A stretch of DNA of 64,000 nt from Sanguinoderma infundibulare (lineage: Eukaryota > Basidiomycota > Agaricomycetes > Polyporales > Polyporaceae). The stretch's first letter is position 1. Each line of letters opens with the position of its first letter. The stretch spans positions 1 to 64,000 of the forward strand of contig JAVLRN010000005.1 of the NCBI GenBank assembly GCA_032821775.1, in the 5' to 3' direction. The translations under genes were made by a program, and so were the position numbers. Positions 1 through 11,781 of this stretch are shown piece by piece. A model generated the notes under the pieces. That model was given only the letters and a program-made list of their open reading frames with translations, had not been told where the DNA came from and did not search any database.

Positions 1-153
1 CCCTAACCCTAACCCTAACCCTAACCCTAACCCTAACCCTAACCCTAACCCTAACCCTAACCCTAACCCTAACCCTAACCCTAACCCTAACCCTAACCCT
101 AACCCTAACCCTAACCCTAACCCTAACCCTAACCCTAACCCTAACCCTAACCC
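1..153. repeat. Telomeric repeat tract (CCCTAA)n
   Basis: About 25 uninterrupted CCCTAA units run from base 1 to 153, then the sequence becomes unique. Read toward the chromosome end this is TTAGGG, the telomere repeat of most filamentous fungi and animals. It fixes the left edge of the window as a true chromosome terminus and shows that the minus strand of the neighbouring genes reads toward the telomere. Confidence 0.98.
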
Positions 154-367
154 AGAGATGCATTTCCTACGTCGCAGCGTCGGACGGTTATCAGACGACC
201 GTGTCGAAGATCCATCATATGCGCAGACACGTTATGTCATTCACGGCGTTGAGCGGGGGTCTTGACTAACAGGAAGTATTACGAGATACTGATACTAACA
301 ACTAAACACGGGGAGAGAACTAACAACACATTCGGCATAGGTCACAAACGGACCGTTCACTCGACAA
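154..367. other. Short spacer between telomere and first gene
   Basis: These 214 bases are unique sequence with no telomere variants, no tandem repeat and no convincing ORF. They probably hold the 3' untranslated region of the gene that ends at 368. Confidence 0.5.
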
Positions 368-3300
368 TCAAGCACGGCAAGCACGGGTCACACGGTCCTG
401 CGATCCGCTGCCAGACGCACCATGCTTCTCAGGACGCGACGATATGACGTCGCTGAAGTGGTGGCGGTCGATGAGGATCTGAATGGAATGCATCCCGAAG
501 ATCTCCTCACACAGGCTAAGCGCAGATTTCCCGCCTTTCGTCAACTTCCTGTAAAGCCTCTTGTTCCACGCCTTGAGGTCGTCTTCGTTGCGCACGAAAT
601 AGTGTTCCCCGTAAACAGGGGACGCAGCAATTCGTCCAGTCTTGCCCTCACACACGCCGAGGCGTATGAGGTTGATCGCGTTCAGTCCCTTGCTCACTGC
701 GACAACGTCAGACACTCGACGACACAATGACGCCAAACGACGTACCGTGCCTCTCCGTAAAGTTGTCGTTGAATTTGCCGCCACCGGCAGCGAGATGTTT
801 GCGCAACGGCGAATTCTTGTCGATCCACGCAAGGATCACGATGCTGAGCTGCGTGTAGTACTGACTCGCCTTGTTGACACCGGCCCCGGCGCGCTCTACC
901 CACGCCAACCGTCGCAGCACGCCGATGGAGTCTTCCATATTCCGGTCGTTCAGATTTTTGAGCGCGAGGGTGACGGGATGGTCCGCGACGCCCTTCACCG
1001 GCTCCCAGAACACGTTGGGCGTCATCTTGGACGCGAGGAAGGCGAGAACGTGCGCGAGCCGGACTTCCCATGTCGTGAAGTGGTCCCTGAACCGCTCCTC
1101 CGCCCAGCAGTAGAGCTTCGGAGTGAAGGTTTTGCCCTTGCGCGCGACGCCAGACGCCTTGAAGTCCCAGTCGTCCGGGCAGACCTGGCGAGCGGCGATC
1201 AACTTGAAGTGGCAGATCTCAAACTGCGTGGTGGACCATGCAGCGAGGGCGTCACCTCGACGTTCTGTGTCCAGGGTCTTGTTGAGACGCATGTGCTGCT
1301 GGTCATGGTAGGATAGGCCGCTCTGTAACGCATCTGGATGGGGGAGGGCGGCGCCGATGGAGCACCAGGCGTCGATGGAAGGGTTGTGGGCAGCGCCCTT
1401 CGCGACAGGGATCGTGTTGATGCGCTTCGCGACGACGGCGTTGCGCCATGCAGCCTTGATCTCGACGGCCTTCTGGTTGGTGGGACGTTGGGCGCCGAGG
1501 ATGTGAAGGGACTCGGCGATAATGGTGTGGGCGACGGCATGACAATCGCCCTGAGTCCAGAGTGGAGAGCGAACGGTGGAGGCATTCGTGGAGAGGCCCA
1601 TCTTGTAGACCTTTTCGACGAAGACGTCGAGGGAGATGGTCTGGGTGATGTCGCGAGGAAAGCCCTTGTGGTAGTCGTCGAGAGAGGGGCTGATTGCGCG
1701 GATGAGGTTCTTCATGGCGTCCTGGTCGTTGTTGTCCCAACCGAGGGGGTTGGCTGCAGTCAACCAAAGATCGAGGTGATCGATGGAACCGGTGAGCCAT
1801 TCCTTTTGTGCGGGAGTGCCGCGCTGGTCGACGAAGGCTTTCTTCGCGTGGAGCTGAGTGGTGACGAGACGTTTGATGTCTGCGATGAAAGTGTCCATGA
1901 CAATGTGGGCGAAGATGCGGAGCTTGACGCGTGTGGGGTCATGGATGTAGTCAGGCTCTGTGGAGGCGGAGGCGATTTCCAACTGAAGGCGGAAAAATGC
2001 GTGGAACGACTGAAAAAAAGAGGAAGGTGAGTGAGGGGTGGAAAGAATAGAAGGGAGCTGTGAAAAGACATACAGAGACGACGGGCTGGCCGTAGGAGAG
2101 GAGCAAGGCGCGCTCTGCGGCGTGGGCGGGTTGTTTTGAGACTTTGTCGAGGGGCCAGAATTCGATGGGGAGTCTGGGGATGAGGACGCCGCGGCGGGAG
2201 TGGAAGGAGACAGCTGAGGAGAACATGGGGAGATAGCCGTCGAGGAGGGATTGAGTGATCCAGAGGGGGATGCCTGAGGAGCGATGGAGGACCTGAGCTG
2301 CGCCTGTGTGGCAGAAGTTGATTGCGCGTTCGCAGAGGGCGATGAGGTCGATGTACTGGGGCTCTATGGGGATGATGGGGAGGTCGTTGTTGTTGCGGGA
2401 GGTGCGTTGTGCGATGGTGGCGGCAGCGAGAGGGCGATGGATGTGGGTGTTCCAGAGGTGGGTGACGAAGGCTGTGATGGGGAAGCTAGCCCAGAGATAA
2501 ATGTCGGGAAAGACCTATAGAGGTAAGATGAGTAAGAGGGGGAGGGATAGGGGGAGAGGATACGGACGTGTTCTGGGAACATTGTTGTTGAGTGGAGGAG
2601 GGCTGCGCGCATGTCTGAGCTTGCGCAAGCCTTTATCCAAGGGATGATGCACTCGTCGTAGAAGCGGTGGCCGTCCTGATGGTCTGGGTGGAAGCGGATT
2701 GGATGGAGGAGGAGGTTGCATTCGAGGCGAAGGAAGAGGTCTTTTGCGTTCTGGACCTGCATTGCGAGGCAGTCGTGTGGGAGCTTGTTGTTGACGAAGC
2801 GGAGGAAGCGGCGGGCCTTTGTCTGATGAGGGGCGGACTTTGCCCAGGAGCCAGCGGCGGCGGCGGTGAGCATGCCCTGCTGAGCGATGTGGAAGCGGGC
2901 CTTGTCGCGAGTTTTGTGAGCGAGGGTGTTGTAAGCCTGAGAGTTCTGAGCCTCTATTGTTGGGCGGATGGTGGGGCCTGTGCGGACGGTGTTGTGGAAC
3001 ATGCGGAGGGGTTCGTAGAGGGGTCTTGGGATGTCGTCGGCCTGCCAGTGGCCGATGTTGCCGGAGAAGAAGTGAGGGTATAGGGAGATGTGGACGTTGT
3101 CGCGGGGGTGGATGATGCGTGCGGTGGAGAAGGTGTTTAGCGGGGGGGAGTTGTCATGTGAGTTGTGTGGTTCTGGGCTGCTGTTGTTGTTGTGGTCGCT
3201 GCTTCTGTCGTCGATGTGGGAGCGGGCGTCGTCGTCCTCGTCGTCTTCGTCCTCGTTGTCATAGCGGTTGTCGTCGGAGTCGTCGTCGTCGGAGTCGTCG

Positions 3301-6015
3301 TCGTCGGAGTCGTTGTGACGAGCGAAGGGATGGTCGAAGAGTGCGCGGCGGACCTCGGTGAGGTCCTGGAGCAAGCCCAATTTTGGGAGGGGAGGGGTGT
3401 TGCGTGTGAAGACGGGCTTGCGATGGGGGATGTAGGAGCCGTTTTTGTCGTAGAAGCGGTTTTCCTTTCCGTCTGCGTTGAAGAGGTCGACGTTGTGGAG
3501 GTTTCTGATTTTGCGGCGCTTGTTTGGATTTGGGGAGTTGTAGACGAGTGGATGGTGTGCGCGGATGTCAGCGTTTGGGATGACCTGCCAGTTGTCGACG
3601 AGGCATGCGCTGTGGGGAGAAGAGGGGATGTGAGTGTGTATGCGACGAGAGAGAGAGGGAGGGACTGACGTGTAGTGTACTGGGAGGGTGAGGGAGAGGC
3701 GTGCTATTTTGGTGAAGTCGAAGCGTTCGTACCAGTAGTTGCGGAAAGCGGGGGAGTCAGGGGGGTTACCGCCCCAGATGCGGCGGTCCTGGCCGTACTG
3801 GACGACGATGGCCATTGGTTGACCTTGTTCCCAGATTGCGCGCTTGTACGAGGGCGGGGCGTGCCTGTACCAAGAACGATACTGACTGCGAATGGTTGTG
3901 TTGAGCTCGCGGGCGTCTTCGAGGGACAGGGAGATGTGTCGGCGGTCACTGGAGAATATGGGTGAGTGAGTGAATGTGCGCAGGGGAGGGAAAGGATGAT
4001 GACAGTTTTGGGAAGAGGAGAGAGGAATCGGGTGGACGTGTGTGTGTCCCATCCGCGCGGACACACGAGTGCTGTGTCCGCGCAGAGACACGGGTGCTGT
4101 GTCCGCGCAGAGACACGAGTGCTGTCTCCGCGCAGACACAAGGGTGCTGTGTCCGCGCAGAGACACGGGTGCTGTGTCCGCGCAGAGACACGAGTGCTGT
4201 CTCCGCGCAGACACAAGAGTGCTGTGTCCGCGCGGACACACGGGTGCTGTGTCCGCGCAGAGACACGGGTGCTGTGTCCGCGCAGAGACACGAGTGCTGT
4301 CTCCGCGCAGACACAAGAGTGCTGTGTCCGCGCGGACACACGGGTGCTGTGTCCGCGCAGAGACACGGGTGCTGTGTCCGCGCAGAGACACGAGTGCTGT
4401 CTCCGCGCAGACACAAGAGTGCTGTGTCCGCGCGGACACACGGGTGCTGTGTCCGCGCAGAGACACGGGTGCTGTGTCCGCGCAGAGACACGGGTGCTGT
4501 GTCCGCGCAGAGACACGAGTGCTGTCTCCGCGCAGACACAAGGGTGCTGTGTCCGCGCAGAGACACGGGTGCTGTGTCCGCGCAGAGACACGAGTGCTGT
4601 CTCCGCGCAGAGACACGAGTGCTGTGTCCGCGCGGACACACGGGTGCTGTGTCCGCGCGGACACAAGGGTGCTGTGTCCGCGCAGAGACACGAGTGCTGT
4701 CTCCGCGCGGACACAAGGGCGGTGTGTCCGCGTGGACACATGAGTGCTGTGTCTGCGCAGACACAAGGGTGCTGTGTCCGCGCAGATACAAGGGTGCACC
4801 ATCCATGAGTCCTCGTCCCGTTCACACTATTCACACAACATAACACAGAGTAAAGACTGCACTCACAGTAATTGCGTGCACACATTGAAACTCTCGTCAT
4901 CGTCCACAGGAGGATACGGCTCAGACAGGTAGATGTTGCCAAAGTTCATGCGTTCCAGCATCGACGCAAGCATCGACATCAGGATACGGAAGTCGATAGG
5001 GTCCATGTGCGTCGGCCCCCCAGAGTGTTCCACACCATGCACGTCGACGTCCTTGTCGATGACACAGTGGTCCGCAATCAACCACCACACCTCTTCGTCC
5101 GCATTCGTCTTCCCCCCAAACGCCATCTTCCCAGCCGGGTCCACACCAAGTACCTTGCGCTCCCCACGAAACTGCCAGTAACGACGCATGAAGTTCAGCT
5201 CCAAGCTCCACGGCACATTGTTCTGCACAACCAGGTCCGCAACATTCGGCAGGACCGCATCCAGCCCAATGCCACACGGAACCGCAATCTGCTTGTCCAG
5301 CCGCGCCTGCACACGTCCAAACAGTCAACACCTCCACACCCCGCAGTCAACAGAATACAACTCACCTCCTTCACGCCGAACATAACATCCGGATCATCCG
5401 TCTCCACAACGTCGTCCTCCGTCAGCCCCAGCGAAAACTTCGACCGCACCATCTCCATCGCCCGCGTGCTCTCCTCGCCCTCGTACATCCGCCGCAACTC
5501 AGACAGCTCAACAAACTTCACCTTCGTCGCCTCATACTTCGCACGCGAAGACGGGTCCTCCAGCATCTGCTTCGCAAGCACAGTAGTCACTTCGTCCTGC
5601 GACACCCCCTCCCCATCTTGGAACACCGCAGGGATCGCAACCCGCTCCTGGTCAAACAGATCCTGTTGCGGCGCAGGTCGGTCTTCAAACCCGTCGTCTG
5701 GTTCCTCCCCATCGTCCCTCACCACATCATACCGGAACTCGTCCGCGGGCTCCTCACTGCTCCCCCATAAGTCACTGCCTCGCACCAACACACTCGTCAA
5801 ATCACATACCTCGGCAGCGGCATCTCTCCTCAGCTCGGGCAGAGTGTAAACAGAAGGGCACAAGCGTTGACAGGCAAAGTCCACAGATCGAGCACAACGC
5901 AACGCTGAGAGTAAGAAAGTGGGCGATCAACTCGTCCCGCTGATCGTCGCTCGCGCACACACACCCCGTCCAAAACAACAACTCCAGACCAGCCCAATAC
6001 CTCCATCTGTTTCAT
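368..6015 (-). CDS. Large telomere-proximal gene A, about 1,416 aa, unknown function
   Basis: I do not recognise this protein. Exons (minus strand): 5366-5833, 4867-5306, 3670-3948, 2568-3609, 2074-2514, 746-1982 and 368-696. They join in one frame at GT-AG introns (3,768 nt from 5306 to the stop, divisible by three), and the last junction is a consensus G|GTACGT donor. The 5' end is uncertain: an ATG at 6015 would need a 167-nt intron ending at 5834. Visible features are an acidic Asp/Ser-rich stretch near 3260-3310, an Arg/Lys-rich segment near 3510-3540 and a Trp-rich segment in the 4867-5306 exon. I see no helicase, transposase or kinase motif. The 918-nt intron at 3949-4866 is mostly minisatellite. 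The gene is co-oriented with gene B upstream and ends 215 bp from the telomere repeats. Exon continuity is directly visible; function is unknown. Confidence 0.75.
4058..4796. repeat. 25-bp minisatellite inside an intron of gene A
   Basis: About 29 tandem units of 25 bp with the pattern GTGTCCGCGCAGAGACACGG plus GTGCT. Variants differ in the centre (CGCAGAGACAC, CGCAGACACA, CGCGGACACA). Between 4149 and 4448 four variants repeat in fixed order as a 100-bp higher-order unit, three times over. Some units contain GTGTCCGCGCGGACAC, a perfect 16-bp palindrome. The tract lies wholly within the 3949-4866 intron. Being nearly stop-free, it yields long but meaningless ORFs on both strands. Confidence 0.95.
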
Positions 6016-6411
6016 GTCTAAGCAACGTGCCTGGGCTCACCGTTTTAGTCTCCCCCCGCTTCGCGCCTGGCAGCAGACGTCTCCATCGCATACCCTGTGT
6101 GTCTTCATCGCCACATTCGGCTTACACCCAACACTAAGCTTAATTGCGCGCATCGCTCCATCAGCACTTTCCATATGGCGCATCCACCACCTCCCATGTC
6201 GTTCAAACCCATTCTCCAAATTCACAAACACAACACATTCATTTCACAGTCTGCATCCTACAGCATATACACAGTACAAACACTTTCAGACCAGTCCACA
6301 GTCGCGTTCGAGACAGCATATAAATACAATCATTCAACTTCTGCGACGACAGCCAGCACTCTCACCTCGACCCACGCATAAAGCCGCACGGCTCCATGCG
6401 AGTTCCGCCCT
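6016..6411. other. Spacer between large genes A and B
   Basis: No supportable exon lies between the stop of gene B at 6412 and the earliest candidate start of gene A at 6015. The segment is AT-richer than its flanks and contains TATAAATA at 6319-6326, about 300 bases upstream of that start. It is the likely promoter region of gene A, although the TATA-like match is not placed well enough to call. Confidence 0.4.
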
Positions 6412-9400
6412 TTACATCGGGATCGCCGGCATTGCAGGGTCGCGCTCCGGCTCCGTCTCCTCCGCAACGCTGCTCAGACCGTCGCCCTCAGATCCCGCGT
6501 TCTTCTTCTTCTTCGACTTCGGCGACGAACTCGGGCTTCCGCCGCCCTCCCCAATGGGCGTCGCACCTCCCGCAGACGAGTGAGAACGCTTCCGACCCGT
6601 GCCTGTGAGACGCATCAGTGCAATCTCCACACTCAGCAGATGCATAAACACATACCACTGCCTTTCGCCGTCTTTGCAGCTCTGGAGGGCCCTGCGCCCT
6701 CAGCCGCGCCTGCACCGCTGAGACCGGCTCCTCCAGACCCGCTCGCTTGTGCATTTGCTTCCTGCACACGCGCCCTGGACCGCGTCGCCGTGCCGCCTGC
6801 CTGAGTTGTGCGAGTCGCCGCCGCACCACCCTGACCGCGGCTGACTGGCCTGGGCTTCGGACCGCGTGCCTTTGGCGGTGGGACGTCGTCCTGCTCGATC
6901 TGAGGGGCGGGGTCGTCGACGAAGGGGTCCGAGGCGTCTTGCATGACGATGTCCCTGGTCTCAGTGGGGGCCGGCTCGGCGATCTCGGGGATAGCGGATG
7001 GGGGAGGAGATGCGGGGGCTGCGGCAGTGGGTGCCGCGGTGGCAGAGTCGCTGTCAAATCGAGTGAGTGTGGTGTGTTCAGATGGAGCGGGGAGGAGTGT
7101 GGGTATGCACATGTGTTCGAGCGGGGTGGGGGTGTTGAGGACGGGGGGAATGGTGATTGTGGGGTTGGGGGAGGCGGCTGCTTTGCCTTTGCCCTTGGTG
7201 GACTGCTGCTCAGCGGCGGGAGCGTTGTGTGCAGACTGACCTTCGTCTGAGTGAGCGTCGTTGTCGTCATCGTCGTCATCGCCGTTGTTGTCCTCGTCGT
7301 CCTCGTCGTCCTCGTCTTCGGAGTTGGAGTCGTTTACAGGGCGAGCTTGCCGCTTGCTGGATGGGGTATAAGCCGCGGAGTCCTTTGTTTTGCGGGACTT
7401 GGAGCGGGGAGCGGCGAGGAACTTCTTCCAGTCGTAGTCCTGGGGGCGAATGGAGCGGTCGTTGGGGTCGGCGCCGTTAGCCTTGCGGATTGCGCGGAAT
7501 GTGGTGTATTTTTTGGGGTCTGCGTCGCGGAATTCTTCGAGGGAGGGGTAAGCGTGTTGAGAGTCAGCGCGGGGGACCTTGGGGATGTGGATGGGGCGCT
7601 GGTTCTGAGGGGTGGGGAGGACGACTGGTGCGCCGGGGGGAGCGGTGTGCTGGGCCTCTATCATCTGGCCGTTGTCGTGCATTGTCTGTGGGGGAGAAAG
7701 GTGAGTTTAGAGAGAGGAGAGGAATGAGAGGAGAACGTGCCTGGAGGAGTTCCTCGAGCTTGATTGCGATGGGTGCGGGGAGCCCGCGGGGGAGGTTTTG
7801 TGCGATGCCGTTGCGGGCGCAGGCTGCGCCGGTGACTGCGGTGATGACGCGATGCATCTGGCGAGTGCAGTCCTGGCGGCGGGAGACGCTTTCGAGCTCG
7901 AGGACTGCGTTGTCGAGGGTGATGCGGGGGCGGCCGGTGTTTCTTTTTTCGCCTACTCTGATGAGGTTGTCGAGGATGTCGTTGTCCCAGTTTGCCCATT
8001 TGAAGACTGTGTTGGCCTGTGTCTTGCCTGGGCGGTCGGCGGAGACCTCGACTGCGATGGTTGAGTTGCAGTAGTTTGAGGCGAAGTCGACGAGGGACTG
8101 GCGGAGGTCGCGGCCTGCGCTGTAGTCGAGGATGCGGGCGGTGGTTGCGAGTGTGTGCTGGTATCCGTAGTAGCACAGGATAGCGTAGGTGAGGGAGGTG
8201 TCTGGAGCGCTCCTCGGCTTGACGTCCCTCCAGCTAGCTGCGTGGCGGAACATGAAGAGGAGGGCGGGGTTTTTCTGGACGCCGCCGATGGGGAGGCCGG
8301 GGAAGATCTTGCAGACGTTGTCGAACTGGGAGAGGGCGTCGTCGTTGGCGGAGGAGGATGATGCGGCCTTTGGGGCCGGCTTCTGTGCCCCCATGATGTT
8401 GCGGATGTATTCGGTCATGGTGGAGATGGTCTTGAGGTCTGCGGGGGTGAAGGAGAGCTCGAGGTCGTTTTCGTCGATGATGTCTGGGGGCGACATCTTC
8501 GACTTGTCTGTTTCGGCCCTGGGGTTGACCTTGCTGATGGAGGAGAGCCAGGCAGAGTAGCCAATGGAGTAGAAGCGATCTATTGCGGGGGTGGTGAACT
8601 CAGCGAGGAGGATTGCGACCTCTGCGATGGCGGGGATGTTGTTGAAGAGCCAGCGGAAGAACTGGATGTGATGTGAGCGAGAGTTGTGGGGGAGACAGTT
8701 GAGTGCGAAGCGTACCTCTGTGCCGACCTTGGTGTTTGCGCAGAACATGGTGTCGCGTGTGAGGAAGTGGACGGCATATGAGCCGTAATCCCAGAAGGCT
8801 ATTTCGTCCGGGCGGCGGATGTTTGAGTCGACGAGGGGGTCGAGGGTGCGGACGATCTGTGGGTGGGGGTGAGTATTGAATGTGATAAGAGCGGAACAGA
8901 ATGTGAAGTGCGATGAAGTATGAAGTCACTGGACAAGACTCTAGTCCGCGCGGACACACGAGTGGTATGTCCGCGCAGACACAAGGGTCGTGTGTCCGCG
9001 CGGACACAAGGGTCGTGTGTCCGCGCAGACACAAGGGTCGTGTGTCCGCGCAGACACACGAGTGCTGTGTCCGCGCAGACACGTCGGGACAAATAAATCA
9101 TGAAGTACACTCACCCACTGGATCGTCGGCCCGTACTGCTCCAGGATCCGCCGCAGATCCTGCAGGAACGACGCGGTCGGCCACGGCAGGTCGTACGCCT
9201 TCTCCGCATACACCATCTTGTGCGTCCACCGCAACCGCCGCGCAGCTCCAGCCAACGCCTTCACATCCTTCTCCTCGCCCGACCCAGCCTCGGGCTCCCA
9301 CGTCCCAGTCACATTCCCATTCTCGTCCTCCGTCTGCATGTACGCACCAAGCCGCTCCTCCCAGTCCACAATCAAGATCCGGTCCACAGCCTTCTTGTAC

Positions 9401-11122
9401 TTCTTCAGCGCACCCGCCAGGATCGCGTTCTCCCGGTGCCCCAGATAGTTGATCGCACCCCGCGGCCGAAGCAGAAGCACGTACTGCTCGTCGATCTTCT
9501 TCAGCACATCCTGCGTCCACACAATGTCCCGCACCCCTGCTCCAAACACCTCCCCCTCCAGCTTCTGGTACCGCCCCATAATCTCCTTCTCATGCTTCCC
9601 CTGCAGCTCCCGCCGGTCCCGCTCAAGCAACTGCTCCCACGTCTTGCCCCGGTGGTGCTTCGCCACTAGCTCCGCAGGGACCGCGACCACGTCCTTCGGG
9701 TCGTCCACCCAGATCTTCACAACGTCCCGCAGAAGCTGCCCCTCCTCGTCCTCTGCGTCGTCCACGTCCGCGAATGCCCCAGGACTCGCGATCAGCCGCA
9801 TCCGCCGCATCCCGTCCCGCACAAGCCGCGCCCAGAACTGTACACACATCTTCAGCACACAACCACGCACTAGCTCAATTCATCAATATACAAACTCACC
9901 TCCCCGATCGCACATGACTGGTTGTGCGCTCGCGTCGGCGGCTTCAGCACAGAGTCGAACAGCTTCACAGTCAAGATCTGCCCGTTCCGGTAGGCAGAAA
10001 ACGTCGCCAAGTCCGTCACAATCTCCCACAGCGCAGGCGTCGTCAGCAGGTATGACGGCGGGAACGCACTCTGCTGCGCCGCCGTCATCACAGGCCGCAG
10101 AATCACATTGCTCCACTTCGCCATGTACGGCGTCATCTCCCCGCCCCCTGCATGCGTCTTCTTCCACTCCACAACATTCGCCTCCATCGCCGCAAGGTAC
10201 CCAAACAGCCGCTCCTCCTGCGTCGCACGAAGGCTCGGCAGGTACTCGTTCTGCGACAAGTGCCGGCACAGCGCTTCCCCGCACTCCTCTAAATCATTCA
10301 CATCATCACTTCACCACATTCTACAAAAAAAAAGGACATCCACATACCTGCAATGAACAGGTGCACGCACCATTGCCCCGCACTCCCAATCTTCCCATCC
10401 ACAACGTCCAACGCAAGCCGAACCGTCTCCAGCTCCTCCATCTGCTTCTTCGACCCCCCGTCCCCCAGCTTGTTCGTCACCCGCGCCAGCCCCTCCGCCT
10501 TCTTCTCCCGCTCCTTCTCCAGCCGCGCCTTCCACGCCGCCATCGCCTTCGCCCGGTGCTGCCCACTGAAAAAATCAACCACCAGCGGCGGCAGATCCAC
10601 CCGCGACTTGAATCGCAGCTCGGGGAGCTCCTCCCACGGAACCGCCTCGTCCGTCTTCTTCGCATACGTCCCCTCCACCAGGTCCTCGACACGCACCTGC
10701 ATCAGCAGCGGCGCCGTATTCGGGTGCTTACCTTCTGTGTCGAACGACCGCACGAGCTTGGCCACTGACGCCGCCACCACTCCCCGCTGGTTCCACGTCC
10801 CCCACCGGTACGTGACCCCCGCCGGCTCCGTCAGCACGTCCAGCCGACACTTCCCCAGGAACGCCTTCTCCTCCTCGCGCTGGCGCGCCCGGATTGCTTG
10901 CTCCTGCGGATGCGGAGCCATCTCCTCCTCCTTCACCTTCGGCATCCGCACCCCAGACACCTGTACAAATGTCAGTTTTCCTCACCTATCACACACCCAT
11001 CTGTACTGTACCTTGCCCTCGTCCTGTCATTCCACAATATAATTAGTAGCAGCCACAATCCACGCAGCTGATCCACGCACCTCAGTCCCCTGGGTTTTTT
11101 TCGATTTACCGCGAGGAGGCAT
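6412..11122 (-). CDS. Large subtelomeric gene B, 1,353 aa, with ParB-like region
   Basis: Nine exons on the minus strand: 11081-11122, 11012-11023, 10348-10960, 9900-10288, 9115-9837, 8716-8856, 7741-8661, 6656-7685 and 6412-6602. They sum to 4,062 nt, an exact reading frame. The start at 11122 gives a basic N-terminus (MPPRGKSKK). Residues about 65-170 resemble the ParB/sulfiredoxin fold: an NQR near residue 75, a short helix with LVRSF, then LPPLVVDFFSGQHRAKA, where GQHR (residues about 151-154) matches the hallmark G-x-H/R-R box. Later come a long mixed alpha/beta region without recognised motifs, an Asp/Glu-rich run near 7260-7320, Pro/Ala-rich linkers and a Lys-rich C-terminus (PKSKKKKN). 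The 7686-7740 intron appears to be GC-AG. The 8857-9114 intron holds the same minisatellite as gene A. Gene structure is well supported; the ParB assignment is inference from motif spacing. Confidence 0.82.
8942..9084. repeat. 25-bp minisatellite inside an intron of gene B
   Basis: Five to six tandem units of about 25 bp (GTGTCCGCGCAGACACAAGG plus GTCGT) of the same family as the 4.1-4.8 kb array and in the same orientation. The array fills most of the 258-nt intron at 8857-9114; flanking exons read in frame across it. Confidence 0.93.
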
Positions 11123-11690
11123 GCTTGTCTACAAATTGCGTCAGAATCGGTCCCCTGATACCATGATCAGCACTTACATATGATTGTACTTGCGGTTGAT
11201 TTATTGTTTGATGTTCGGCTAGGTTGCTCGCGTCGCTGGTGAGCAATGGGGAGAAGGAGAGCGCCGGTGCGTCCCCCATCCTCGATCGCCCCCATCGATC
11301 GATGCCCTGTGCCCAGCCTCATGGCATGTCCCTTCCCGGTCCCTCCACTCCAAATCCAGCCAATCGCCGCCCCGCCGCTCGACACTTTTCCTCCGACCAA
11401 GTCCCGCCAGGCACCGGTGACACCCGGTCTTCTCTCTGTATCCGACCTCTTCTCTTCCCGTGTGGCACTGTCTTCTTCCTCGGTACCTTATTGTGTCGCA
11501 CTGCCACAGGTCTTCTGCGTCCGATCGGTTTGAAGCTTAACTCTGATTCATTCCTCTCCAACTCCGTTGGCTTTTCTGGTGTTTCCTCTGTATGTAATCC
11601 TCTTCTATTTATTGTAGGATATGTTTCTGTGATATATCTGCAGTTTATTGAGACATTTCAAAGACACGCTGCTGCTTTTGCCTGCGCGGA
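11123..11690. other. Upstream region of gene B
   Basis: No convincing exon is present. The sequence has CT-rich stretches on the plus strand and is probably the promoter and 5' leader of gene B, which starts at 11122 on the minus strand. The plus-strand ORF starting at 11224 runs into the minisatellite and is not supported. Confidence 0.4.
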
Positions 11691-11781
11691 CACAGCTTCA
11701 ATGCATCTGATCGGAATAACTGTATATTGTAATTTGCATAAAGGTACCGGAAACTGCGGGCCGGGCCGGCCCACTGCCAGT

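Noticed and set aside
4058..4796. Resemblance to a CRISPR array
   Set aside because: Units are contiguous 25-bp repeats without unique spacers, and the sequence is eukaryotic.
3966..4808. Long ORFs of 230-290 aa on both strands, and extension of minus ORFs to over 800 aa, rich in RGHSTRVSA or RVLCPRRDT repeats
   Set aside because: They are translations of the 25-bp minisatellite; the array lies within an intron bounded by good splice sites and phase-matched exons.
368..11122. Possible telomere-linked RecQ-type helicase, often found at fungal chromosome ends
   Set aside because: No Walker A GKT/S, DEAH/DEXH or other helicase motif appears in either large protein.
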